This document shows positions 1-6,155 of a DNA stretch of 7,512 nucleotides, in pieces. The stretch's first letter is position 1. Each line of letters opens with the position of its first letter. The notes under the pieces are model-generated. The model did not search any database, was not told the DNA's origin, and saw only the letters and a program-made list of their open reading frames with translations. The stretch lies in contig CAMPKM010000128.1 in assembly GCA_946887155.1 (NCBI GenBank), positions 1 to 7,512 of the forward strand, written 5' to 3'. The position numbers and the translations under genes are program-made. This DNA is from an uncultured Gemmatimonadota bacterium. Its GTDB lineage: Bacteria > Gemmatimonadota > Gemmatimonadetes > Gemmatimonadales > Gemmatimonadaceae.

Positions 1-422
1 GAGTAGGGATGCAGCACCGGCGCAGAGTCGGTGTACGCGCCCACCAGCAGTACCTGCATCAAGTCTCCGGTCCGCCGCCACGCCACGAGGGATCGATGCG
101 CCGGCGGCCGCAACGACTGAGTCAACGATGCCCACGTCGCCGAATGAACGAACGCGTCGTACGACTCGGTGTGGCCCTGGTGCGTGACTTCGAGCACCGA
201 CGGCGTCACCCCGGCCCGCAGGGAAAGCGCCGCCCACCGCAGCTCTTCGCTTCGTTCGACATCGTTGGCGGTCATCTGTTCCTGCGCGAGCAGGTCGAAG
301 CTCGCCGCCAGCGGATTGTTGTCCGTGGGCGCGAGCGCATCCTCGGCGGGCGCGTTTACACACGCTGTTGCGAACGCGGCGACCAGCAGCAGCAACAACG
401 ACCTGAGTTTCAACACCTTCAT
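1..422 (-). CDS. Putative lipoprotein, N-terminal part (runs off the left edge)
   Basis: This is 140 codons of an open frame with no stop before the window edge, so the C-terminus is missing. The start is ATG at 422-420, preceded by a clear Shine-Dalgarno (GGAGGAG, plus-strand 427-433) at correct spacing. The protein begins MKVLKLRS, followed by a Leu-rich hydrophobic core (residues 9-17) and FATAC with Cys21, which fits a lipoprotein signal peptide. The lipobox is not canonical, with Ala at -3. After Cys21 comes a short Ala/Pro/Asp linker and then a soluble, mostly helical-looking segment (SFDLLAQEQM, RSEELRWAALSLRAG). I do not recognise the family. It lies downstream of the sigma gene on the same strand with a 163-bp gap, so it could be co-transcribed or have its own promoter. 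Overlapping plus-strand frames are Arg-rich and look like shadows. I am confident that it is a real exported protein, but not about its function. Confidence 0.75.
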   Translation of the reverse strand, partial: MKVLKLRSLLLLLVAAFATACVNAPAEDALAPTDNNPLAASFDLLAQEQMTANDVERSEELRWAALSLRAGVTPSVLEVTHQGHTESYDAFVHSATWASLTQSLRPPAHRSLVAWRRTGDLMQVLLVGAYTDSAPVLHPY

Positions 423-585
423 TCAGCTCCTCCGAACATCCTGACCTTCTCGCCGGTGGCGACGGCGCGTGTCCGCCGTACGACCGTATCGGCTCCGCTC
501 GTCCCGCGTTGAAACAGACACGGACTCACCGTGCCAACCCTGACGCGCCAAAGCCCATGATACGCGCCAGTTTCCCCACGCCTGG

Positions 586-1152
586 TCATTCGCGGAAATG
601 GTGAAGCGACGCGCGCAGCGACTTCAACGCCCGGCCCATCTGCGTTTCTACCGTCTTGACGGAGATATCGAGCGACCTGGCGATTTCGGCGTACGTCAGG
701 CCGCCGTCCCTGCTGAGCAGAAAGATTTCGCGACAGCGTGGCGGCAACTTCCTGATCGCTTCCTGCACCGCCGCGGCAACTTCCTGCTCGGCTGTCTCCT
801 CGTCGGCCGCAAACGTGGCCGGCGGATCGCTTTCTCCACCCTGCTCTTCCTGCCACCGCCGCTCCAGCTTCACGCGCCGCAAGTAATTGAGCGCCGTGTT
901 GCGCGCCGCGCGGAACAGGTACGTGCGAAACGTCTCGATCTCGGCGAGGTGTTCCCGCTTGCTCCATAGCTTGAGGAAGACATCCTGCACCAGTTCTTCC
1001 GCCAGGTCCGGTGACCGGACGAAACGCTGGACAAACGACGCCATTCCGGCGTAGTGCGCACGGAAAACGATCTCCAGCGCGCGCTCATCGCCCGCCCGGA
1101 TCCTGCGAACCAACTCGGCATCACCTGCCGGGATCGCGGATGTTTCGTCCAT
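586..1152 (-). CDS. FecI-like ECF RNA polymerase sigma factor
   Basis: A 188-residue sigma-70 family ECF factor, which would direct RNA polymerase to the promoters of its regulon. Region 2 spans about residues 26-92 (core DLAEELVQDVFLKLW, residues 49-63, then FRTYLFRAARNTALNYLRR). Region 4 spans about 123-183 (LPPRCREIFLLSRDGGLTYAEIA, helix-turn-helix, SVKTVETQMGRALKSLR). The LPPRCREIF and KTVETQ wording resembles the Bacteroidetes-expanded FecI-like group. The open frame extends to a GTG at 1272. I chose ATG at 1152 because the extra 40 residues are Arg/Pro-rich, unlike sigma factors, and would exceed the family length of roughly 160-200 residues. No good Shine-Dalgarno precedes either start, so the exact N-terminus is uncertain. 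It is divergent from the FecR-like gene at 1407, its likely partner. Confidence 0.93.
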   Translation of the reverse strand: MDETSAIPAGDAELVRRIRAGDERALEIVFRAHYAGMASFVQRFVRSPDLAEELVQDVFLKLWSKREHLAEIETFRTYLFRAARNTALNYLRRVKLERRWQEEQGGESDPPATFAADEETAEQEVAAAVQEAIRKLPPRCREIFLLSRDGGLTYAEIARSLDISVKTVETQMGRALKSLRASLHHFRE

Positions 1153-1406
1153 TCGGGCGGGAAAGAGGAGCGGGGTTCGCGCGACGGTGAGGATGCCAGG
1201 CTCCGGAGAGACCGGGGTGAGTGCTGCCAGAAGTGTCTTTTCCGGACACCCCTGACCGCGTCGTTCCCCCACTCTACCGATTCGTGACGAGCATCTTCAA
1301 CGTACGCGGTCGTCGCCGAGTAGGGGGAGATGCAGCCGGCGAGTGTCTTTCTGACCGGTGCACGGAAACTCATGCCTGAAGCCACGTTCGGAGCTACGCT
1401 GCTGCA
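1153..1406. promoter_or_regulatory. Divergent control region between the sigma gene and the fecR-like gene
   Basis: This 254-bp space separates the two divergent starts and must hold the promoters of both transcription units. Visible elements are a 9-bp direct repeat AGTGTCTTT (1232-1240 and 1342-1350, exactly 110 bp apart), a GGAAAC at 1364-1369 that resembles the -35 element of ECF promoters with CGTT 15 bases further on (1385-1388), and a mini-ORF at 1372-1410. If the sigma gene actually starts at the upstream GTG (1272), the left 120 bp would be coding. None of these elements is proven; the promoter assignment is inference from gene layout. Confidence 0.45.
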
Positions 1407-1410
1407 ATGA
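1372..1410 (+). other. Possible 12-codon leader ORF overlapping the fecR start (ATGA)
   Basis: An ATG at 1372 opens a frame encoding MPEATFGATLLQ. Its TGA stop (1408-1410) overlaps the fecR ATG (1407-1409) as ATGA. A weak GGAA lies 4 bases before the mini-ORF start. The fecR ATG itself has only a GGAG 13 bases upstream, too far for normal use, so termination-reinitiation from this leader could supply its translation. Chance occurrence is quite possible for so short an ORF, and conservation in relatives is unknown. Confidence 0.25.
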
Positions 1411-2504
1411 CTGACACCTTCGACTTCGACAAGCTTGCCCGTTACGTCTCCGGTGAATCGGAGGGGCTGGAGCGCGCCGAGATCGAACGCTGGGCAGCCA
1501 GCAGCGATTCCAACCGGAAGATGCTGGAGTCGGTGAAGCGGCGTTGGTCGCTGGCGACAGAACCGGCTTCGTGGAATGTGGACGCCGCGTGGTCGCGAAT
1601 CGCGCCGCAGCTCAGGGACATGAAGTCGGCGACCGGTGTGGTGGACATCGCGCGGCACCGCGCGCCGCGATCACCCTGGTTGAGCGCGTCGCGCCTGGTG
1701 CCGATAGCGGCAGCGGCGGCGCTCGTCCTCGCCGTCACGCTTCGCATGCCGTCCGACGATGCGCCCGCCGGCGGCACGATAGCCCTGACGAGTGACGAGA
1801 TGCGTACGGGCGTGGGAGAGCAGCGCACGATCGATCTGGCCGACGGGTCGCAGGTGGTGCTTGGCGCGGCGAGTGCGCTGCGGCTGGCCCCGGAATTTGG
1901 CGCGACGTCCCGGGAGGTCTTCCTCGAGGGACGGGCATTCCTTCGCGTCAGGCACGATTCGTCAAGGCCCTTTGTGGTCAACGCGGGAGGAACGCGTGCC
2001 ATCGACCTGGGTACGGCCTTCGAGGTACGTGCGTACCCGAACGAGGGCGTGCGCGTTGCCGTGACCGAGGGCGTTGTTGAGGTGCGCCGGGACTCCGGAA
2101 TGCTGGACAGCGCAGTTCTCCAACCGGGCGATATTGCCGAAGTGCCACCAACGGGAGCGACAGTGGTCAAACGCCAGCAGAACGTCGAGCGGTTGCTGGG
2201 TTGGACGCGTGGTGAGCTCGTGTTCGATGATGCGCCGCTGAGCAACGTGGCGCGCGAACTGGAACGCTGGTTCGATGTCCAGGTGCGCATCGACGATGCG
2301 GCGGTGGGCGCGCTCCGGTGGTCCGGTTCACCCAGGATCGGTGAATCGCTCGACGTGATCCTCGAGCTGATCGAAGGCGCGCTGCAGTCGAAGGGTGTCC
2401 GCGCGGAACGGAACGGCAACGTCATCACGCTTCGCAGTGGCCAGCCGCGTTCACCGGCGTCGGCGCCAGGCGCCAGCGGTGGTCGCGTGGAGGCTGGTGC
2501 GTGA
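1407..2504 (+). CDS. FecR-like anti-sigma / transmembrane signal transducer
   Basis: A 365-residue single-pass inner-membrane protein that would hold and regulate the divergent ECF sigma factor. Residues 1-85 form a cytoplasmic helical anti-sigma region (FDFDKLARYVSGES, ERAEIERWA, then SWNVDAAWSRIAPQL). The transmembrane helix is about residues 91-113 (LVPIAAAAALVLAVTL). The FecR domain is about 128-230, with the typical TIDLADGSQVVLGAASALRL, VFLEGRAFLRV and VNAGGTRAIDLGTAFEVRAY stretches. The C-terminal domain (about 264-345, GELVFDDAPLSNVARELERWF to NVITLRSG) matches the DUF4974-type STN-like module seen in Bacteroidetes-style FecR proteins. A Pro/Ala/Gly tail ends the protein. Its TGA overlaps the receptor start as GTGA, so the two are one operon and probably translationally coupled. 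Family assignment is firm; the signal is unknown. Confidence 0.93.
   Translation: MTDTFDFDKLARYVSGESEGLERAEIERWAASSDSNRKMLESVKRRWSLATEPASWNVDAAWSRIAPQLRDMKSATGVVDIARHRAPRSPWLSASRLVPIAAAAALVLAVTLRMPSDDAPAGGTIALTSDEMRTGVGEQRTIDLADGSQVVLGAASALRLAPEFGATSREVFLEGRAFLRVRHDSSRPFVVNAGGTRAIDLGTAFEVRAYPNEGVRVAVTEGVVEVRRDSGMLDSAVLQPGDIAEVPPTGATVVKRQQNVERLLGWTRGELVFDDAPLSNVARELERWFDVQVRIDDAAVGALRWSGSPRIGESLDVILELIEGALQSKGVRAERNGNVITLRSGQPRSPASAPGASGGRVEAGA
2489..2493 (+). promoter_or_regulatory. Shine-Dalgarno GGAGG deciding the receptor GTG start
   Basis: GGAGG lies inside the last codons of the fecR-like gene, 7 bases before GTG at 2501. This spacing, together with the GTGA stop/start overlap, supports initiation at 2501. 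The alternative ATG at 2558 has only a poor G-run upstream. Confidence 0.6.
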
Positions 2505-5035
2505 CGTCGCTTTCTGCGGCGCGCCGTGGTGCGGCACGCCGCGCTGTGGGGCGCCGCATGAAAGCGCGGAAGGTGCCAGCCTCGGGGCGCGCGATGCTCG
2601 TCGCCGTCCTGCTGGCCGGGGGACTGGCGGGGAGCCTGGGCGCGCAGTCGTCGCGGACGATCGCGGCCTTCGATAGCGCCGCCCGGCGCGAAAACCGGAC
2701 CGGTAACGTTCTCGGGCGACTGGTCACGGTTCATTTCGACGACCTCCCGTTAGGCCTGGCGCTGAGCTACATCGCCCAGGCCGGGCAACTCCGCCTGTCG
2801 TACAGCAGCGACGTCGTGCCGGTGGGCCGGCGGATTTCGATCTCGCGCGACCGCACGCCCGTGGGCGACGTCCTCCGCGACGCGCTGGCCAGCACCAACG
2901 TCGATCCGGTCGTGACGCCCTCCGGCTACGTCGTCCTCGTGCGGAACCCGGGGGCGGTGCTGCTGCCCGCGAATGTCGGTGCGTCGCCGACCGTCGCCCC
3001 CCTCGACGCAACGCCGATCCGGTCACAGGTCATGGATCGCGTGCTCGTCATGGGCACGCCGGCCTCCGGCGCACCGGAACGCGAACTCCCCTCGGCCGTC
3101 ACGGTGCTGACCGCGAATCACATCGCGGCCTACGGCCCGTCATCGATGCAGGACCTGCTCCGCAGCGGCATTCCCGGCATCGTCGCCTGGGACCTGGGCA
3201 TCTCCGGCCCATTCGCACAGATCGGTTCCGTGCGCGGGTCCAGCTCATTCACCTCGAACTACCTCAAGACGTACGTCGACGGCGTGGAGCTGGCGAGCCC
3301 GTACCTGCTGTTCGCGGTCGATCCGTACAGTATCGAGCGCATCGAGATCATCCGCGGCCCGCAGGGTTCGGCGCTGTACGGGTCGGACGCCATCAGCGGC
3401 GTGGTGCACGTGGTCACGCGCCGCGGGAAGCCGTCGGCCGAGTGGCATCCGTCGGTCGACGCGCAACTGTCGGGCGGATTGGTCGCCAGCCGCTACGTCG
3501 AGGGCGCGATCGGCTCGCAACGCCACTCGGCCATGGTCACTAGCGGCGGCGGCACGAGTTCGTTAGGCGTCGGCGGGACCTGGTCCAGCACCGGCGGGAT
3601 CGTGCCGGGCGGCGAGTCCGGGTACCGGGCGACGTTCGGCGGGTTCCGGACCGTGACCGGCTGGTTGCGCGTCGAAGGGTCCATGCGCTACGCCGACGTC
3701 CGCTTCACCGCGCCCGAGAATCCGCTGCTCCGCAGCGACACGTTGCTGGCGCAGGTTCGCTCGGTGCTTCGCGACCAGCGGATCGAGAACGAAACCTACG
3801 GCCTGACGCTGGACGCGAATCCGGTCGAGGGGCTCCGGCACACGCTGGTCATCGGCATCGACCGCCACGACGGCGCCATTCCCCTGCAGCGCGAGCCGGC
3901 GACCGTGGCCGATGCGTTGCTCGGCGCGACGCGCGAACGCGCCGCCAAGCGTTCGATCCGGTTCAGCACCGCGCTGCGCGTGATCGAAGCGTCGAACGGC
4001 GGCGCCACGCTCACGCTCGGCACCGACCACACCACGCTCGTTCGTGAACGACTGGGCGCAAGTTCGGAAGTGGGCGGCGATTCACTCAACGAGCTCTCCG
4101 CGCTGTATCGCGACGACATCCGCAATTACGGTGTCTACGCGCAGATGAAGGTCGACCTCGCGCGGTCGATTTTCATCACCGGCGGCGTGCGCGGGGACCG
4201 GAACAGCACGTTCGGCGACGCCATCCTCGCCGCCTGGTCGCCGATGCTGGGCATCGCGATGACCCGGGACGCCGGTGCGTCGACGTTCAAGCTGCGCGGC
4301 GCCTACGGCAAGGGCATTCGTCCGCCCCCGCCGAGTGCGCAGCGTGCCATCGCCACGCTGAAGTTCCGGCAGGTGGCCAACGCGGCGCTCAAGCCGGAAA
4401 CGCAGTCGGGATTCGAGGGCGGGCTGGAATGGTTTGCCGGCGATCATGCCATGTTGTCGCTGACCGGTTACTCGCAGATCGCGAAGGGACTGATCCAGCA
4501 GGTCATCAAGGATCGCCGCACGATTCAGTACCAGAACGTCGGCCAGATCGCCAACCGCGGCGCGGAAGTCGAAGGCCAGGTCCGGCACGGCAACCTGCGG
4601 GCGAACGGTACGTTCAGTCTCACCGACAGCCGCGTGAAAGCGCTGTCGGACTCGTATTCCGGTGACCTGAAGGTCGGTGACCGTGTGCCGGAAGTGCCGA
4701 TGTCGTCGGGCAGCGTGTCGCTGAGCTGGGACGTCGGGCATACGACACTGACGTTTGGCAGCGTGTACATCGGGCCGTGGACGGGCTACGACTGGACGCG
4801 GTATGTGGGTGACGAGACGCAAGCCAGCGATTCGGTGAACGCGTTACGCGACTACTGGCGCGACTACCCGGGCATCATTCGTCCGTACCTGTCGGTGAGT
4901 CACATCCTCAACCGCGACGTCGAGTGGTTCGGCCGGATCGACAACCTGACCAACGTCCAGCGGTTCGAGCGCGACAACCTGCAGGTGACGGCGGGCCGGA
5001 CGATGACGGTGGGGTTGAGGATTGGGCGAAATTAG
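2501..5035 (+). CDS. TonB-dependent outer-membrane receptor with STN signalling domain (FecA-type)
   Basis: An 844-residue transducer-type receptor that would import a ligand using TonB energy and report its binding to FecR. Residues 1-19 are Arg-rich, followed by a signal peptide (about 20-48: KARK, then AMLVAVLLAGGLAG, cleavage after LGA48). The STN domain is about 75-148 (VHFDDLPLGLALSYIA to GYVVLVRNP). A linker follows, with a possible TonB box near MDRVLVM (178-184). The plug is about 192-308 and includes the family hallmark IERIEIIRGPQGSALYGSDA (278-297), followed by ISGVVHVVTRRG. The barrel fills the rest. The start is GTG at 2501, supported by GGAGG; ATG at 2558 would give a more standard signal peptide and remains possible. 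The C-terminus reads TVGLRIGRN and lacks the usual terminal aromatic residue. No SusD-like partner is present, and the substrate (siderophore, heme, glycan or other) cannot be told. Confidence 0.95.
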   Translation: MTSLSAARRGAARRAVGRRMKARKVPASGRAMLVAVLLAGGLAGSLGAQSSRTIAAFDSAARRENRTGNVLGRLVTVHFDDLPLGLALSYIAQAGQLRLSYSSDVVPVGRRISISRDRTPVGDVLRDALASTNVDPVVTPSGYVVLVRNPGAVLLPANVGASPTVAPLDATPIRSQVMDRVLVMGTPASGAPERELPSAVTVLTANHIAAYGPSSMQDLLRSGIPGIVAWDLGISGPFAQIGSVRGSSSFTSNYLKTYVDGVELASPYLLFAVDPYSIERIEIIRGPQGSALYGSDAISGVVHVVTRRGKPSAEWHPSVDAQLSGGLVASRYVEGAIGSQRHSAMVTSGGGTSSLGVGGTWSSTGGIVPGGESGYRATFGGFRTVTGWLRVEGSMRYADVRFTAPENPLLRSDTLLAQVRSVLRDQRIENETYGLTLDANPVEGLRHTLVIGIDRHDGAIPLQREPATVADALLGATRERAAKRSIRFSTALRVIEASNGGATLTLGTDHTTLVRERLGASSEVGGDSLNELSALYRDDIRNYGVYAQMKVDLARSIFITGGVRGDRNSTFGDAILAAWSPMLGIAMTRDAGASTFKLRGAYGKGIRPPPPSAQRAIATLKFRQVANAALKPETQSGFEGGLEWFAGDHAMLSLTGYSQIAKGLIQQVIKDRRTIQYQNVGQIANRGAEVEGQVRHGNLRANGTFSLTDSRVKALSDSYSGDLKVGDRVPEVPMSSGSVSLSWDVGHTTLTFGSVYIGPWTGYDWTRYVGDETQASDSVNALRDYWRDYPGIIRPYLSVSHILNRDVEWFGRIDNLTNVQRFERDNLQVTAGRTMTVGLRIGRN

Positions 5036-5062
5036 GGGCACGAGGCATGGGGCACGGGGCAT
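5035..5062 (+). repeat. Tandem heptanucleotide array, 4 units of GRGGCAY
   Basis: Four contiguous 7-bp units are visible: GGGGCAC (5035-5041), GAGGCAT (5042-5048), GGGGCAC (5049-5055), GGGGCAT (5056-5062). The first base of the array is the final G of the receptor's TAG stop codon. Units 1 and 3 are identical, and units 2 and 4 differ at one base, so the array can also be read as two 14-bp units. It resembles the short tandemly repeated heptanucleotide class known between genes in some cyanobacteria. Its role here is unknown. Confidence 0.8.
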
Positions 5063-5123
5063 CTAATTCGGTGACGGGGCGTTATTGATTCGCTCCTCCC
5101 ACTTCCGCTCCATCTGATACTCC

Positions 5124-5136
5124 GGGCCCGAGGCCC
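5124..5136 (+). other. GC hairpin just upstream of the flippase-like start
   Basis: GGGCC-CGA-GGCCC can fold into a 5-bp stem with a 3-base loop, ending 9 bases before the TTG start at 5146. The second arm can instead compete for pairing, because GGGCCC recurs at 5139-5144. No T-run follows, so a Rho-independent terminator is unlikely. It might affect initiation of the downstream gene or simply reflect GC-rich composition. Confidence 0.35.
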
Positions 5137-5145
5137 AAGGGCCCC

Positions 5146-6144
5146 TTGACGTTTTCGCGCTGGTTGCTGGTCATCATTTCCTTTGCCGCGGCAGCTGGTG
5201 TCGCGGTCTGGGTCATACTTTCGCATTGGCCGGAAGGCGGCGTCGCGCTCGGGCTGCCGTGGTGGGCGCACCTGATGGCGTTAGGCGCGGTGACGTTCGA
5301 GCTGACGCTGCGGAGTGCCAAGATCGCCCTGTCGGCGCGGGCCTGCGGCATTCCGCTGCAGTTCGGGACCGCGGCACGGGCGACGCTGGGCGGCGACTTC
5401 GCCACGGCGATCACCCCGGCGCGCGTCGGCGCCGAGCCGGCGCGATTCCTGGTGTTGCGCGAGGCGCGGGTGCCGACGTCGCGGGCGTTGCTCGTGCTGT
5501 TCCTCGAGTTGTTCATCGAACTGATCTCGCTGGTGATCATCGCGAGCGTCCTGCTGCTGGTGTTGCCGGCGAGTGGTGCACTGAAGGGTGTAGCAGCCAT
5601 GGTGGGGGGCTACGCGACGGTCGTGCTGGGACTCGGCACCGGTGCCTGGGCACTTTCGCGCCGGCGAAGCCACGGTCCGCCGCCGGCGTGGGCGCGCGCG
5701 ATCGGGATCGGGGCGGGTGTCTGGCGCCGCGTGCAGCTTTCCCTGCGCCACCTCCGCGACAGCGTCGATGCGGTACGGCACGCGAGGGTGTCGATGATGG
5801 CGGGATCGCTGGCCTGCTCCATCGCGCACATCTGTGGCCGGCTGATGACGCTGCCCATCATCATCCATGCGTTAGGTGCCGAGGTGCCGCTGACGTCGCT
5901 GGTGCTATGGCCGCTGGTGCTGCTGTATGGTGGGGCGCTGATCCCGGCGCCGGCGGGCGGTGGCGCGATGGAGTTCGGGTTCAGCCACATCATGCGCGAC
6001 ATCCTGCCGTCGGACGTCATGGCGGCGGCGCTCATCTGGTGGCGGTTCTATTCGTACTACATCTACGTGTTGTTAGGCGCGTTTGCCGCGGGGCGGACGA
6101 CGATGCGGGCCCTCTCGCAAACGAAGGCGCCACGGCCGCGGTGA
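5146..6144 (+). CDS. Flippase-like / lysylphosphatidylglycerol synthase transmembrane (UPF0104) family protein
   Basis: A 332-residue polytopic inner-membrane protein. Hydrophobic segments lie at about residues 5-25, 39-58, 113-142, 147-170, 217-241, 249-268 and 289-314. Family-type motifs are GDFATAITPARVGAEPARFL (83-102), with the G..TP.R.GE-like core, and IPAPAGGGAMEFG (256-268), resembling the P.PGG.G..E signature near the C-terminus. It has only the membrane part and lacks the cytosolic aminoacyl-transfer domain of MprF, as is usual for stand-alone members, whose substrates are mostly undefined lipids or lipid-linked molecules. The start is TTG at 5146. The frame is open from 5089 but has no ATG/GTG/TTG earlier, and the first membrane helix begins at residue 5, so a later start would remove it. 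A weak AAGGG precedes it. It converges with the anti-sigma gene, leaving 11 bp between their stops. Its link to the signalling genes is unclear. Confidence 0.88.
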   Translation: MTFSRWLLVIISFAAAAGVAVWVILSHWPEGGVALGLPWWAHLMALGAVTFELTLRSAKIALSARACGIPLQFGTAARATLGGDFATAITPARVGAEPARFLVLREARVPTSRALLVLFLELFIELISLVIIASVLLLVLPASGALKGVAAMVGGYATVVLGLGTGAWALSRRRSHGPPPAWARAIGIGAGVWRRVQLSLRHLRDSVDAVRHARVSMMAGSLACSIAHICGRLMTLPIIIHALGAEVPLTSLVLWPLVLLYGGALIPAPAGGGAMEFGFSHIMRDILPSDVMAAALIWWRFYSYYIYVLLGAFAAGRTTMRALSQTKAPRPR

Positions 6145-6155
6145 CGTGTTGCCCA

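Noticed and set aside
9..512. 167-residue plus-strand open frame at the left end
   Set aside because: Very Arg-rich, with no signal or domain. The minus strand there has a proper Shine-Dalgarno, signal peptide and lipobox-like Cys.
1153..1272. N-terminal extension of the sigma factor to GTG 1272
   Set aside because: The extra 40 residues have no sigma-like features and would make the protein longer than its family; kept only as an alternative start.
1442..2734. 430-residue minus-strand open frame across the fecR-like gene
   Set aside because: Ser/Arg/Thr/Pro-rich with no domain or membrane pattern. It is the antisense shadow of a well-supported FecR gene in GC-rich DNA.
4082..4822. 246-residue minus-strand open frame inside the receptor gene
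   Set aside because: Arg/His-rich antisense frame with no recognisable motif, lying within the beta-barrel coding region.
5101..5145. Rho-independent terminator after the receptor gene
   Set aside because: A GC hairpin is present but is not followed by a T-run.
6145..6155. Bidirectional terminator between the convergent genes
   Set aside because: Only 11 bp, with no inverted repeat or T-run seen.
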